Below, one piece after another: positions 50,984 to 60,988 of a stretch of 64,000 nt of DNA (position 1 is its first letter; every line of letters starts with the position of its first letter). Below the pieces are notes generated by a model. That model saw nothing but the letters and a program-made list of their open reading frames with translations, ran no database searches and had not been told where the DNA came from. The DNA is taken from the NCBI RefSeq assembly GCF_013374995.1, contig NZ_CP056030.1:310001-374000 (forward strand). Direction: 5' to 3'. This stretch comes from Pseudomonas eucalypticola (GTDB lineage: Bacteria; Pseudomonadota; Gammaproteobacteria; Pseudomonadales; Pseudomonadaceae). Made by a program: the position numbers and the translations under genes.

Positions 50984-53881
50984 ATGTCGCTCGCCACATT
51001 GATTCACAGGTCGTGCCAGCCCAGCCCTGCCGTGAGTATTGCCCAAGCGCAGGCATTGGTGCAGGTTCACTACGGTCTGCGCGGGACATTGACGCCCTTG
51101 GGTAGCCAGCAGGACCTCAACTTTCTGCTCGATACCGGTGATCGACGCTTCGTGCTCAAGATCTGCCATGGCGAATACGCCACCCCTGAGCTTCAGGCCC
51201 AGCATGCAGCGCTCGGACACTTACGGGCCAAGGGGCTGCCAGCCCCGGATGTGCGGGTGGCATGCAGCGGCGCGGACCTGTTGAGCGACACCGTCGACGG
51301 ACAGGCTATCAAGTTACGCCTGCTCGATTACATCGAGGGCCAGCCTCTGACCCGTGTACTTCATTTTAGTGCCCCCATGCTGGCGAATATGGGCCGGCTT
51401 TGCGCGGAGGTCGATGATGCCCTGGCCGACTTCGACCACCCGGGCCTCGACCGGGTGCTCCAGTGGGACCCACGCCATGCCCACGCGATGGTAGCCCAGC
51501 TGTTGCCGGTACTCGCCGACGCAGAGCGGCGCAGCCAGGTCGCCGACGCCGCCGCTCAAGCCCTGGAGCGCTTGGCGGCCGTGGCGCACGACTTGCCCAG
51601 CCAGGCGGTGCACCTGGATATCACCGATGACAACAGCGTATGGCATCGCGATGCGCAGCGTCGCTGGCAGCTCAATGGCCTGATCGACTTCGGCGACCTG
51701 GTTCGCACGTGGCGCGTGGCCGACCTCAGCGTGACCTGCGCGGCATTGCTGCACCACGTCGGTGGCGACCCTTTCGCCATCTTGCCGGCCATCAGCGCCT
51801 ATCACGCCCGCAATCCCCTGGCCCGCGCCGAGGCGCTGGCCCTTTGGCCATTGGTGGTCGCAAGGGCCGCGGTGCTGGTGCTCAGCAGCGAGCAGCAACT
51901 GAGCGTGGCGCCTGGCAATGATTACATCGGCGATAACATCGCCCACGAGTGGCAGATATTCGACGTGGCAACCTGCGTGCCGCTCGACCTGATGGAGGCC
52001 GCCATCCTGCAAGCTGTGGGCCAGCCGCTGCAGCCTGTGGATCTGGCCGGTTGCCTGCCCTTGTTGCCGGACCTGGACGCCACTGCGTTTCAGACGGTCG
52101 ACCTTGGCGTGTTGAGTGAACACTTCATCGATGGCAACTGGCAGCAGCCCGGTATCGATGAGCGCTTGCTTGGCGCCCACGCCCAGGGCAGCTCGCTGTA
52201 CGGTCAGTACCGGCTGTCGCGCACGCGCATCGACTGCGCCACGGAACCCGAAACCTGTGCCCTGCATGTCGAATTGAGCGTGCCGGCCGGCGCACGGGTG
52301 CAGGCGCCGTTCCCCGGTGTGCTGCGTCGCACCGCCGATGCCGGGCTGTGGTTGGTGGGTGACGGGGTCAGCCTGCACCTGTGGGGCGTGGAAAGCGAAC
52401 TGGCCGCCGACACACCGCTGGCGGCCGGCCAGGGCCTGGGCACCAGCAGTGGCGCCTTGCTGGTACAGCTATGCCGTGCCGAGGAAATCAGCCCGCCGTT
52501 ATTCGCTTCGCCTTCCAGGTCGGCCGCGTGGCTGGCGCTGTGCCCCTCGCCGCGGCCCTTGTTGGGGTTCGATTGCGATGCGCCCGCGCTGGCTGATCCC
52601 CAGGCTTTGCTGGCGCGCCGTGAAGCCAGTTTCGCCCGCTCCCAGAAGCACTATTATGAGGCGCCGCCCCAGGTCGAGCGTGGCTGGCGCAACCATTTGA
52701 TCGACATGCAGGGCCGTTCCTACCTGGACATGCTCAACAATGTCGCCGTACTGGGCCACGGCCACCCGCGCATGGCCGCCGTGGCAGCGCGGCAGTGGTC
52801 GCTGCTCAACACCAACTCCCGGTTTCATTACGCGGGTATCGTCGAATTTTCCGAGCGCCTGCTGGCGCTGGCCCCGCCGGGGTTCGACCGGGTGTTCCTG
52901 GTCAACAGCGGCACCGAGGCCAACGACCTGGCCATTCGCCTGGCCTGGGCGGCCAGCGGCGGGCGCGACATGCTCAGCGTGCTCGAGGCTTACCATGGCT
53001 GGTCGGTAGCCACCGATGCCATTTCCACGTCCATCGCCGACAACCCGCAAGCCCTGAGCACCCGCCCGGACTGGGTGCACCCGGTCACGGCGCCCAATAC
53101 CTACCGCGGCGCCTTCCGTGGCCCGGACAGCGCCGCAGGCTATGTGCGTGATGTCGAACAAACGCTGGCGAGCCTCGTCGCGCAGCATCGCCAGGTAGCG
53201 GGCTTCATCTGCGAGCCGGTCTACGGCAACGCCGGTGGGATCGCGCTGCCGCCCGGCTACCTGGAACAGGTATACGCCAGGGTCCGTGCCCTGGGGGGTG
53301 TGTGCATCGCCGATGAAGTGCAGGTGGGCTACGGCCGTCTGGGTGAGTATTTCTGGGGGTTCGAAGAGCAGGGCGTGGTGCCCGATATCATCACCATGGC
53401 CAAGGGCATGGGCAACGGCCAGCCACTGGGCGCGGTCATCACCCGCCGCGAAATTGCCGAGGCGCTCGAGGCCGAGGGCTATTTCTTTTCCTCGGCCGGT
53501 GGCAGCCCGGTCAGCTGCCAGGTAGGCATGGCGGTGCTGGACGTGATGGACGAAGAGCGGTTGTGGGACAACGCCCGCGAGGTGGGCGGGCATTTCAAGG
53601 CTCGCCTGCAGGCATTGGCCGCCCGGCACCCGCTGGTGGGTGCGGTGCACGGGTCCGGCTTTTACCTGGGCCTGGAACTGGTGCGCAACCGCGATACCCT
53701 GGAGCCGGCCACGGAAGAAACCGCGCTGCTGTGCCAGCGGCTGCGTGAGTTGGGTATCTTCATGCAGCCGACGGGGGATTACCTCAACATTCTCAAGATC
53801 AAGCCGCCGATGGTCACCACGCGCCAGAGCGTGGACTTCTTTGTCGACTGCGTGGACAAGGTGCTCTGCGAAGATATCTAA
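50984..53881 (+). CDS. Fusion: APH/choline-kinase-like domain, M23-like domain, class III aminotransferase
   Basis: A 965-residue three-part protein. Residues about 20-330 form an aminoglycoside/choline phosphotransferase fold, with Lys59 (VLKICHG), H-L-D at 210-212 with Asn217, and D-F-G-D at 235-238. Residues about 380-515 resemble a peptidase M23 beta-barrel ([19 protein letters not shown]) but I see no full zinc triad. Residues about 545-965 are a class III PLP enzyme with NSGTEAND, Asp777 in DEVQVGYG and PLP Lys807 in MAKGMGNG. This order suggests phosphorylation of an amino alcohol followed by PLP-dependent elimination, as in ethanolamine-phosphate phospho-lyases; a transaminase is the alternative. 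aguB-aguA follow. ATG 50984 is preferred to TTG 50912. Confidence 0.85.
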   Translation: MSLATLIHRSCQPSPAVSIAQAQALVQVHYGLRGTLTPLGSQQDLNFLLDTGDRRFVLKICHGEYATPELQAQHAALGHLRAKGLPAPDVRVACSGADLLSDTVDGQAIKLRLLDYIEGQPLTRVLHFSAPMLANMGRLCAEVDDALADFDHPGLDRVLQWDPRHAHAMVAQLLPVLADAERRSQVADAAAQALERLAAVAHDLPSQAVHLDITDDNSVWHRDAQRRWQLNGLIDFGDLVRTWRVADLSVTCAALLHHVGGDPFAILPAISAYHARNPLARAEALALWPLVVARAAVLVLSSEQQLSVAPGNDYIGDNIAHEWQIFDVATCVPLDLMEAAILQAVGQPLQPVDLAGCLPLLPDLDATAFQTVDLGVLSEHFIDGNWQQPGIDERLLGAHAQGSSLYGQYRLSRTRIDCATEPETCALHVELSVPAGARVQAPFPGVLRRTADAGLWLVGDGVSLHLWGVESELAADTPLAAGQGLGTSSGALLVQLCRAEEISPPLFASPSRSAAWLALCPSPRPLLGFDCDAPALADPQALLARREASFARSQKHYYEAPPQVERGWRNHLIDMQGRSYLDMLNNVAVLGHGHPRMAAVAARQWSLLNTNSRFHYAGIVEFSERLLALAPPGFDRVFLVNSGTEANDLAIRLAWAASGGRDMLSVLEAYHGWSVATDAISTSIADNPQALSTRPDWVHPVTAPNTYRGAFRGPDSAAGYVRDVEQTLASLVAQHRQVAGFICEPVYGNAGGIALPPGYLEQVYARVRALGGVCIADEVQVGYGRLGEYFWGFEEQGVVPDIITMAKGMGNGQPLGAVITRREIAEALEAEGYFFSSAGGSPVSCQVGMAVLDVMDEERLWDNAREVGGHFKARLQALAARHPLVGAVHGSGFYLGLELVRNRDTLEPATEETALLCQRLRELGIFMQPTGDYLNILKIKPPMVTTRQSVDFFVDCVDKVLCEDI

Positions 53882-54078
53882 AGCAGATTATTATCGGTTA
53901 AATGCTCGCTCGGCAGGCGCTAGCCTGTCAGCGATTTTCTAGCTGTGCCAATGCCATTGCTCAGGAATACAGCGGCGCTATCTTTCGTTCAGGGCGTGCC
54001 TCCGCTTCCAAGGCAGATAAATATCGGCTATAAAGCATTCCGGATATTTATCGGTCTTTCTTGCTGAGGAGATTGTTC
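53882..54078 (+). promoter_or_regulatory. AT-rich intergenic region before aguB
   Basis: The gap contains no gene. TTATCGG / TATCGG words recur (53892, 54012, 54049), and ATAAATATCGGCTATAAAGC with GATATTTATCGG near 54010-54055 forms repeated ATATTTATCGG-like units. Such spaced repeats just before aguB could bind a regulator of agmatine catabolism. Inference from position only. Confidence 0.35.
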
Positions 54079-54957
54079 ATGAGCCGTATCGTCACCGTCG
54101 CCGCCACCCAGATGGCCTGTTCGTGGGATCGTCAAGCCAACCTGGCCACCGCCGAAAAACTGGTGCGCGAGGCTGCGGCCAAAGGCGCGCAGATCATCCT
54201 GATCCAGGAGCTGTTCGAAACCCCGTACTTCTGCCAGAAGCCGAACCCGGACTATCTGCAGCTGGCCACGCCTACCGAAACGAACGCGGCCATCGAGCAT
54301 TTCCAGGCGATCGCCCGTGAATTGCAGGTGGTGCTGCCCATCAGCTACTTCGAACTGGCAGGCCGGGCACGCTTCAACAGCATCGCCATCATCGACGCGG
54401 ATGGCCGCAACCTGGGCGTCTACCGCAAGAGCCATATCCCTGACGGCCCCGGTTACCATGAAAAGTATTACTTCAACCCCGGCGATACCGGCTTCAAGGT
54501 ATGGCAAACCCGCTACGCGAAAATCGGCGTGGGTATCTGCTGGGATCAGTGGTTCCCCGAATGCGCCCGCAGCATGGCGCTGCAAGGCGCGGAAATACTC
54601 TTCTACCCGACTGCCATCGGCAGCGAGCCCCATGACCAGACCATCAGCTCGCGCGACCACTGGCAGCGCGTGCAGCAAGGCCATGCCGGCGCCAACCTGA
54701 TGCCGCTGGTGGCCAGCAACCGTATCGGCAACGAGGCGCAGGCCGGCTACGACATTACCTTCTATGGCAGCTCTTTCATCGCCAACCAATTCGGGGAAAA
54801 GGTCCAGGAGCTGAACCGGACCGAAGAAGGCGTGCTGGTGCACAGCTTCGACCTGGACGCACTGGAGCATACCCGCAGCGCCTGGGGCACCTTCCGTGAC
54901 CGTCGCCCGAACCTGTATGGTGCCCTTAAAACTCTCGATGGTTCCCTGGAGTCCTGA
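54079..54957 (+). CDS. aguB: N-carbamoylputrescine amidase
   Basis: Hydrolyses N-carbamoylputrescine to putrescine, CO2 and ammonia. The 292-residue nitrilase-fold protein has the catalytic triad Glu44 (LIQELFE), Lys117 (VYRKSHIP) and Cys154 (GVGICWDQ). A GAGGAGATT site precedes ATG 54079. aguA follows after 6 bp, so the two act in sequence on agmatine. The preceding fusion gene may belong to the same nitrogen-salvage region. Confidence 0.93.
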   Translation: MSRIVTVAATQMACSWDRQANLATAEKLVREAAAKGAQIILIQELFETPYFCQKPNPDYLQLATPTETNAAIEHFQAIARELQVVLPISYFELAGRARFNSIAIIDADGRNLGVYRKSHIPDGPGYHEKYYFNPGDTGFKVWQTRYAKIGVGICWDQWFPECARSMALQGAEILFYPTAIGSEPHDQTISSRDHWQRVQQGHAGANLMPLVASNRIGNEAQAGYDITFYGSSFIANQFGEKVQELNRTEEGVLVHSFDLDALEHTRSAWGTFRDRRPNLYGALKTLDGSLES

Positions 54958-54963
54958 ACAACC

Positions 54964-56070
54964 ATGACCACTTTGACAACTACCCCACGCGCCGACGGCT
55001 TTCACATGCCCGCCGAATGGGCCCCGCAGACCCAAGTGTGGCTGGTGTGGCCAGAGCGCCCCGACAACTGGCGCCTGGGCGGCAAGCCCGTGCAGGCCGA
55101 CCACGTGACATTGGCCAAGGCCATCGCGCGTTTCCAGCCGGTCACCGTCGCCGTGTCAGCTGCCCAATACGACAACGCCCGCGCCCGCCTGGACGCACCG
55201 AACATCCGTGTGGTGGAAATCAGCAATGACGATGCCTGGGTGCGCGATACCGGGCCTACCTTCGTCATCAACGACCAAGGTGAAGTGCGGGGCGTGGACT
55301 GGGGCTTCAACGCCTGGGGTGGCTTCGACGGCGGCCTGTATGCGCCGTGGAACCGTGACGAGCAACTGGCCAGCAAGGTGCTGGAAATAGAGCGTTGCGC
55401 CCGTTACCACACGGAAGGTTTCGTGCTGGAAGGTGGCTCTATCCATGTCGACGGTGAAGGGACCCTGGTGACCACCGAAGAGTGCCTGCTCAACCGCAAC
55501 CGCAATCCGCACCTGACGCGCGAGCAGATCGAAGCGGTATTGAGCGACCACCTGGCCGTGGACAAGATCATCTGGCTGCCTGATGGCCTGTACAACGACG
55601 AAACCGACGGCCATGTCGACAATTTCTGCTGTTACGTGCGCCCAGGCGAAGTGTTACTGGCCTGGACCGATGATTCCAAAGACCCCAACTACGCTCGCTG
55701 CCGGGCCGCACTTGCGGTGTTGGAGGCGACCCAGGATGCACGTGGTCGCACCATTGTAGTGCACAAGATGCCCATTCCTGGGCCTTTGTATGCAACCGAA
55801 GACGAATGCGCAGGCGTGGATCTGGTGGCTGGCAGCCAGGAGCGAAACCCCTCCGTGCGCCTGGCAGGCTCGTACGTAAACTTCCTGATCGTGAACGGCG
55901 GCATCATCGCGCCGAGCTTCAACGACCCGAAAGATGCCGAAGCCAAGGCAATTTTGCAGGGTATTTTCCCCGATCATGAAGTGATCATGATTCCTGGCCG
56001 GGAGATGCTTTTGGGTGGTGGCAATATCCATTGCCTGACACAACAGCAGCCGGCCCCTGTGAAGGCCTGA
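54964..56070 (+). CDS. aguA: Agmatine deiminase
   Basis: Converts agmatine to N-carbamoylputrescine and ammonia, feeding AguB. The 368-residue guanidino-modifying enzyme has the substrate residues in [13 protein letters not shown] near residue 90, the His of [11 protein letters not shown] near 160 and the nucleophile Cys357 in [12 protein letters not shown]. It ends at a strong terminator. Confidence 0.94.
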   Translation: MTTLTTTPRADGFHMPAEWAPQTQVWLVWPERPDNWRLGGKPVQADHVTLAKAIARFQPVTVAVSAAQYDNARARLDAPNIRVVEISNDDAWVRDTGPTFVINDQGEVRGVDWGFNAWGGFDGGLYAPWNRDEQLASKVLEIERCARYHTEGFVLEGGSIHVDGEGTLVTTEECLLNRNRNPHLTREQIEAVLSDHLAVDKIIWLPDGLYNDETDGHVDNFCCYVRPGEVLLAWTDDSKDPNYARCRAALAVLEATQDARGRTIVVHKMPIPGPLYATEDECAGVDLVAGSQERNPSVRLAGSYVNFLIVNGGIIAPSFNDPKDAEAKAILQGIFPDHEVIMIPGREMLLGGGNIHCLTQQQPAPVKA

Positions 56071-56087
56071 TCGCAGTGTCAAATGAA

Positions 56088-56112
56088 GAACCCGTCAGCT
56101 GACGGGTTTTTT
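56088..56112 (+). terminator. Rho-independent terminator of aguBA
   Basis: AACCCGTCAGCTGACGGGTT is a perfect palindrome followed by TTTT, 18 bp after the aguA stop. Confidence 0.93.
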
Positions 56113-56253
56113 GTACCGGTTCGGACATCTTGCTATCCCGTGGCACAGGTTTTGTATCGTAATCAGTGGCTTAAATGGCCGTACGTGTCTGTCGTACTGT
56201 CATAAAGCGTGGGTAACTTTGCCGCTCACGAAACCGGGAAAACAGGTGTCGCC

Positions 56254-56445
56254 ATGAACGTAATGAGTGAGCCGGCTTCGCATCCATCTGCCGAGACCCT
56301 GCAGCGGTTGGCGCAATGGTTGAAATGCAATGGCAGTATCAAGGTCCAGAAGCATGACCCAGTTCAGGTGCTTGCCGAGCGCTACCCCGCGGGGTTGCTC
56401 ACGCAGGCAGAGCTTGAAGCCTTGCTGGGTTCGTTCCACCACTAG
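56254..56445 (+). CDS. Small protein of unknown function, 63 residues
   Basis: Reads MNVMSEPASHPSAETLQRLA, then a WLKCNGSIK segment and a C-terminal helix (LLTQAELEALLGSFHH). It has no signal peptide or membrane segment and one Cys. The ribosome site is weak, and ATG 56263 is an alternative start. The gene-like codon use and an isolated position between aguA and the oprD-type gene are the only support. Confidence 0.45.
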   Translation: MNVMSEPASHPSAETLQRLAQWLKCNGSIKVQKHDPVQVLAERYPAGLLTQAELEALLGSFHH

Positions 56446-56543
56446 CAGCGGTCACGACGCCGCGTCCCAGAGGCATGGAGCCTCCCTTCTGCTCAAATCC
56501 CTTCCTGCGCACTTTTGGTTATAAGCTGCGAACACCTTGTAAA

Positions 56544-56573
56544 TTGACACCCAAGCCGGGCCGCCGCTAGGAT
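56544..56573 (+). promoter_or_regulatory. Sigma70 promoter upstream of the OprD-type porin gene
   Basis: A perfect -35 TTGACA (56544-56549) is followed by an 18-bp spacer and a -10 TAGGAT (56568-56573). The expected transcript start is near 56580, so the leader to the porin ATG would be about 130 nt and contains a terminator-like hairpin. Confidence 0.65.
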
Positions 56574-56618
56574 TCCGCCCAACGCCTGTGGCTATCCGCC
56601 ACCTGTCCAGTATTCGAG

Positions 56619-56655
56619 AAGGCCCGCGTTGCAATTCTGCACGCGGGCCTTTGCG
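56619..56655 (+). terminator. Terminator-like hairpin in the porin leader
   Basis: AAGGCCCGCGT pairs perfectly with ACGCGGGCCTT (11 bp, 11-base loop), followed by TGCGTTTAA with a short T-tail. Located between the promoter at 56544 and the porin ATG, it either attenuates the porin transcript or ends a short RNA of about 70-75 nt. Confidence 0.65.
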
Positions 56656-56710
56656 TTTAACGTCGGGGAAACGGCTGGGCGGCGTCTTAACCAGCAATAA
56701 GGAAAACAAG

Positions 56711-57988
56711 ATGTTGAATAACCGTATCGGTCTGATCGCCCTGGGCTTGATGAGCGCCACCCAAGCCTTCGCCAGCGACCAAGACGATGCCAAGGGCTTT
56801 GTCGAAGACAGCCACCTGTCGGTGCTGGCGCGCAACGCCTACATCAATCGCGACTACAAAGACGGCAACAAGGACAAGGCTGAATGGGGCCAGGCCTTCA
56901 TCGGCACCTTCACCTCTGGCTTCACCCAAGGCACCGTGGGCGTGGGCGTCGATGCCTTCGGCCTGTACGCCAAGAACCTGGACCAGAACACCAGCCGCAG
57001 CGGCGCCGGTGGCATCGACTTCTTCCGCCGTGGCGATAGTGGGGAGCCTGCAAGCGACCTGGCCCGCGCTGGCGCGGCGGTCAAGTTCCGCTTCTCCAAC
57101 ACCGTGCTCAAGTACGGTGACCAGATGCCCTCGCTGCCTGTGCTGAGCTACGACAACAGCCGCCTGTTGCCGGAAAGCTACACCGGTACCCTGATCACCT
57201 CCAAAGAGATCAAGGGCCTGGAGCTGAACGTGGGTCACTTCACCGAAGAAGCGCAGAAGAGCGCCGAAGGTCGTGACAGCGGCGAACTGAAAAGCCTGAA
57301 CGTGTATGGCGGCAGCTACGCCTTCAACGACCAGTTCAAGGCGTCGCTGTACGGCACCACCATCGAAAACGTCGGCAAGAAGCAATACCTGGGCGCGACC
57401 TACGTATTGCCGCTGCAGAAAGACCAGTCGCTGACGTTTGATTTCAACGGTTACAAGACCGAACTGGACCAGAAGCAGGTCACCAAGGCTGAGCTCGATG
57501 GCAGCAGCAACACCATCTGGAGCCTGGCGGCTACCTACGCCGTGGGCCCGCACTCGTTCATGGTCGCGCACCAGCGCAGCACCGGCAGCACCGGCTACAA
57601 CTACGGTGGCTACCAGCGTGGCGGCGGCGTGGGTGACGGTGGTACCTCCATCTACCTGACCAACTCCTACTGGTCGGACTTCAACGGTCAGGATGAGCGC
57701 TCCTGGCAACTGGCCTACGGCCTGGACTTCGGTGCCTATGGCATCCCTGGCCTGACCTACAAGGTGGCGTACGTGCGGGGTGACAACATCACCGCAGGCG
57801 ACGAAACCGGCGGTACCGAGCGCGAAATCTTCAACCAGTTCCAGTACGTGGTTCAGCAAGGTCCGGTCAAGGACCTGACCGTGCGCCTGCGCAGCTCCAT
57901 CCTGCGTGTGTCTGACAACGTCAGCGCTTACAACGTCAGCGGTAACGAAGTACGCGTATTCGTCGACTACCCGATCAACATTTTCTGA
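56711..57988 (+). CDS. OprD-family outer-membrane porin
   Basis: A 425-residue substrate-specific 18-strand porin. The signal peptide MLNNRIGLIALGLMSATQAFA is cleaved before SDQDDAKGFVEDSHLSVLAR. Alternating beta-strands follow, and the chain ends in the outer-membrane Phe (VFVDYPINIF). The K-x-R-F-S-N-T and L-P-x-L-P-V-L-S-Y-D-N-S-R-L-L-P constriction-loop segments are OprD-type. The substrate (amino acids or organic acids) cannot be set; a link to the amine genes upstream is possible. AAGGAA precedes ATG 56711. Confidence 0.9.
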   Translation: MLNNRIGLIALGLMSATQAFASDQDDAKGFVEDSHLSVLARNAYINRDYKDGNKDKAEWGQAFIGTFTSGFTQGTVGVGVDAFGLYAKNLDQNTSRSGAGGIDFFRRGDSGEPASDLARAGAAVKFRFSNTVLKYGDQMPSLPVLSYDNSRLLPESYTGTLITSKEIKGLELNVGHFTEEAQKSAEGRDSGELKSLNVYGGSYAFNDQFKASLYGTTIENVGKKQYLGATYVLPLQKDQSLTFDFNGYKTELDQKQVTKAELDGSSNTIWSLAATYAVGPHSFMVAHQRSTGSTGYNYGGYQRGGGVGDGGTSIYLTNSYWSDFNGQDERSWQLAYGLDFGAYGIPGLTYKVAYVRGDNITAGDETGGTEREIFNQFQYVVQQGPVKDLTVRLRSSILRVSDNVSAYNVSGNEVRVFVDYPINIF

Positions 57989-58012
57989 TCCGGTTGTCCT
58001 ACGCGTGATGCC

Positions 58013-58045
58013 AGCAAGCCCCGCACTCAGCGGGGCTTGCTGTTT
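58013..58045. terminator. Bidirectional terminator between the porin and the acetyltransferase gene
   Basis: AGCAAGCCCCGC pairs perfectly with GCGGGGCTTGCT over a 5-base loop, followed by GTTTCT. The right arm overlaps the last codons of the leftward acetyltransferase gene. Confidence 0.85.
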
Positions 58046-58656
58046 CTGGCTTCGGCCAGCGCCAGGAAGGCTTCGATGTCATTACTGCACAAGTGCCGCG
58101 CCGCGGCCTTCACTTCCTCGTAGGGCCAGTCCCACCAGGCGCTGGCCAGCAGGCGCTCGCGCACGTCTTCCTCGAACCGCCAGCGGATGAAGCGGCACGG
58201 GTTGCCACCCACTACCGCATAAGGCGGTACATCGCGGGTAACCACTGCGCCCGCGCCAACCACGGCGCCATGGCCGATGGTCACGCCGGAAAGAATCATT
58301 ACCCCGCGGCAAATCCAGCAATCGCTGCCGATGACCACGTCGCCCTTGGTGGGTTTGTAGTCGCCAGCGTCTTCCAGCCCATCGACGAAGGCCGGGAAGG
58401 GGAAGCACGTGACCCAGTCGGTGCGGTGGCCACCGCCCAACAGCACTGTTACCTCTTCGGCGATGGACGAGTAGGCGCCCACCCTGAACGTGGTGTCATC
58501 ACCGAACTCGACCACCTCAGGTTTACCGTAGCTGGCCGCGCCGATTTCATACTTTGGGTAGCGCAACTGCAACTTCGCCTGGCCGCGCTGCAGTTTTTCC
58601 AAGGTGCGCACTTGCTTGAGCTGTTTTCTTGTTCTGAGCTTTTCGAACAGGTTCAT
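58027..58656 (-). CDS. CatB-like O-acetyltransferase (hexapeptide repeat)
   Basis: A 209-residue left-handed beta-helix protein. Hexapeptide turns are visible in [20 protein letters not shown] followed by [20 protein letters not shown] near residues 107-142. The catalytic His of the xenobiotic acetyltransferase branch lies in [14 protein letters not shown] near 75. It likely acetylates a sugar or surface glycan, not an antibiotic, given the glycosyltransferase gene 16 bp upstream on the same strand. Confidence 0.83.
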   Translation of the reverse strand: MNLFEKLRTRKQLKQVRTLEKLQRGQAKLQLRYPKYEIGAASYGKPEVVEFGDDTTFRVGAYSSIAEEVTVLLGGGHRTDWVTCFPFPAFVDGLEDAGDYKPTKGDVVIGSDCWICRGVMILSGVTIGHGAVVGAGAVVTRDVPPYAVVGGNPCRFIRWRFEEDVRERLLASAWWDWPYEEVKAAARHLCSNDIEAFLALAEARNSKPR

Positions 58657-58672
58657 CGTTGTCTCATTCGGA

Positions 58673-59578
58673 TCAGCGTGGGTTGCGGTGGCTCAGCAGT
58701 AGGCTCTTGAGCCGCCGCAACGTCACCGCGTTCCAATAGCGCAGCGGAATGGAACGCAACAGGCGCCATGCCTCTTTCTTGTCCGCCTTCACCGCGTATT
58801 TCAACGCCTTGTTGATAGTGACTGCCCGCCCCAGTGGGTAGCCCGGGTGTGCCTGGTATGGCGCCAGGGCCAACAAGTCGGCCTCCAGCAGCGTGCGGTA
58901 GCGCCGCGACAGGTTCTGCGGGTGGCGGCGGTAGCGAGTCACGTGCACGGGCAACTGGTGTACCTCGTAGCCGTGGCTGGCGACGCGCAGGGTAATCTGC
59001 AGGTCCTGCACCTTGATGGCCGGGTCGTAGAAGCCGGCTTTCTGCAGCGCGGCCATGCGGTAGAGGGATACCGGCGCGCCCATCACGATGGCGCCGCTGA
59101 TGATCTCGTCCAGCTTCAGGCAACGCAGGCCGCGTACGCGTTGCTGCTTGATATCGTTGCCGTCGCGGTCCATGTAGATGATCAGCGCGCCCACGCAGCC
59201 CACGTTCGGGTGCTTGTCCAGGTATTCGGCGCGTACCCGCACCGACTCGGGCAGCATGATGTCGTCCAGGTCGGGGGTTGCCACGTACACCCCACGGGCA
59301 TGGCGCAGGCCATGGTTCAGCGCGGCGCTGACGCCCTGGTTGGGCTGGGTGTAGAGCTGGAAATCATAGGTCTGCTGCAAGGCCGTGAGCATCTGTACGC
59401 TGTTGTCGGTGGAACCGTCGTCAACGATGATCACTTCGAAATTGGGGTAATCCTGGGCAAAAATGCTGCGCAGCGAGCTTTCCAGGTATTTTTCCGCGTT
59501 GTAACAAGGCGCCACGATGCTGACCAAGGGGGCGCTTGGCCGGGGGGATAAATCCTGGGCGGTCGATGGGGCGGTCAT
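58673..59578 (-). CDS. Family 2 glycosyltransferase
   Basis: A 301-residue GT-A protein. The N-terminal [20 protein letters not shown] and [12 protein letters not shown] segments bind the sugar nucleotide, and the D-x-D-like motif is [14 protein letters not shown] near 97. No membrane helix is evident. An AAGGA site precedes the start. With the acetyltransferase it forms a two-gene surface-polysaccharide unit separated from the rml operon by about 8 kb. Confidence 0.87.
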   Translation of the reverse strand: MTAPSTAQDLSPRPSAPLVSIVAPCYNAEKYLESSLRSIFAQDYPNFEVIIVDDGSTDNSVQMLTALQQTYDFQLYTQPNQGVSAALNHGLRHARGVYVATPDLDDIMLPESVRVRAEYLDKHPNVGCVGALIIYMDRDGNDIKQQRVRGLRCLKLDEIISGAIVMGAPVSLYRMAALQKAGFYDPAIKVQDLQITLRVASHGYEVHQLPVHVTRYRRHPQNLSRRYRTLLEADLLALAPYQAHPGYPLGRAVTINKALKYAVKADKKEAWRLLRSIPLRYWNAVTLRRLKSLLLSHRNPR

Positions 59579-59744
59579 GGTTACCGGTATTCCTTCAAGC
59601 CCGTGGCACGCGCCTTTGGGCCGCCCGGGTTGTATCTATCTGAACAAGGATGCTCGCGCAACGCCATTAGGTTACGACAGCCAGGTTTCGTTCCGCGAGC
59701 CTTGGGTTACTATCGGCGGATATTTACTACAGGACGTTGCTGTC

Positions 59745-60332
59745 ATGCCGCGAATCCTCGCTTGCTGGCCCACCCGCCTGTCGGCTGCCACCGGCTTGCT
59801 ATTGGCAGCTGCTATCAGCGTCGGCGCACCAGACGTCGTTACCCTCAGCGCGGCAGAACAACAAAGGGTAGACGGCCTGATCAAAAACAGTGGTCGGGCA
59901 GAATATCAGAATGTGATGTTCGGTTTCGGTGTGATGCCAGGGGTGGCGGACGTCTACCAGGGCAATGCTACCGATGATGGCGTGCTGATTCCCCTGGGCG
60001 GGGACCGCGAGATCGCCGTCAACGCCAGCTACGACGCCGCGGAACTTGGCAGCACCAAGGCACTGATGGACAGCGAGCTATCGGACGTGGACCCCGCCAG
60101 TGTGCAGCGCCAGCCCGTGGTGCTGGATTCGCAGCCTGCCGAGCAGGCGCAATGGAAGGATGGCAGTTACCTGCACCGCGCCATCGTCGAATACCGCAGC
60201 ACTGGCGCCGACTCTGGCATCAACTACACCCTGTGGCTGCAGACCGATGCCACGAACCAGCAGGCCGACGAACAGGCCTTCGATGCCGTGGTGAAGTCTT
60301 TCAAGCACTACCAGGTCGACGATCAGCACTGA
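59745..60332 (+). CDS. Exported protein of unknown function
   Basis: A 195-residue protein with N-terminal signal sequence (RILACWPTRLSAATGLLLAA), then a soluble domain with strands such as VLIPLGGDREIAVNASYDA and a C-terminal AFDAVVKSFKHYQ helix. ATG 59745 has an AGGA site; the first 76 codons of a longer reading from 59517 overlap the divergent glycosyltransferase and are rejected. No family recognised. It may be periplasmic. Confidence 0.7.
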   Translation: MPRILACWPTRLSAATGLLLAAAISVGAPDVVTLSAAEQQRVDGLIKNSGRAEYQNVMFGFGVMPGVADVYQGNATDDGVLIPLGGDREIAVNASYDAAELGSTKALMDSELSDVDPASVQRQPVVLDSQPAEQAQWKDGSYLHRAIVEYRSTGADSGINYTLWLQTDATNQQADEQAFDAVVKSFKHYQVDDQH

Positions 60333-60425
60333 GTGTTGGCTGGCTTCAGGCGGAGTGCCTGGGGCCGCGCGGTGGCTTGGACGCGGCCGGGTCCGCTGCT
60401 ACGGGGCGTTGAGGCCCTATTGGGG

Positions 60426-60869
60426 TTATTGCTCGGTCGGTACCACTTCTACCGCGGTGATCTTCCAGGCGTCCTTGTCCTTGCCCAAGGTCACCTTCAA
60501 GACCTGGCTGTTGTCCTGAGTCGTGCCCAGCACCACGTTTTCCTGGGCGGTAGCGCCCTTGGTCGCGGTTTCGGTGACCTGGATGTGGGTCAGCCAGCTG
60601 TCGTCGATGTCCTGGGACTTGATGAAGTAGTCCTCATCCAGCCCGTCCTCGCTCTTGGCCTGCTTGTCGATGGCCTTGATCAGGCTGTCGGCCACGTACT
60701 GCTGCATTTGCTGCGGATTGTCATTCAAGGGCACCTTGTCATCGTTCAGGCGCTTGAGGTACCAGGCGTAGAACGCCTGGGTGGTTTGCTGGGCGGAAGG
60801 CGCATCGGCCGCCGCGATGGAAAGATGAAAACCAGCCAATACACACAACAGGGAAAGCAGACGCTTCAT
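60426..60869 (-). CDS. DUF3828-like exported protein
   Basis: A 147-residue protein with signal peptide MKRLLSLLCVLAGFHLSIAAA and a mature domain with Q-A-F-Y-A-W-Y-L-K-R near residues 31-40, plus a C-terminal strand pair LKVTLGKDKDAWKITAVEV. The pattern fits DUF3828, a cystatin/NTF2-like fold of small periplasmic proteins. Function unknown. Convergent with the preceding unknown exported protein. Confidence 0.72.
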   Translation of the reverse strand: MKRLLSLLCVLAGFHLSIAAADAPSAQQTTQAFYAWYLKRLNDDKVPLNDNPQQMQQYVADSLIKAIDKQAKSEDGLDEDYFIKSQDIDDSWLTHIQVTETATKGATAQENVVLGTTQDNSQVLKVTLGKDKDAWKITAVEVVPTEQ

Positions 60870-60988
60870 GATCAGTTACCCGATAAATGGACAGGGTTTG
60901 ACGCAGCAAGGCGCGATAGACGGCGTTCATAGTACAGAGAGCAGGCAGGGTACGACCAGTTGCACGTCCACCGCCGCGCCACGGCGCC

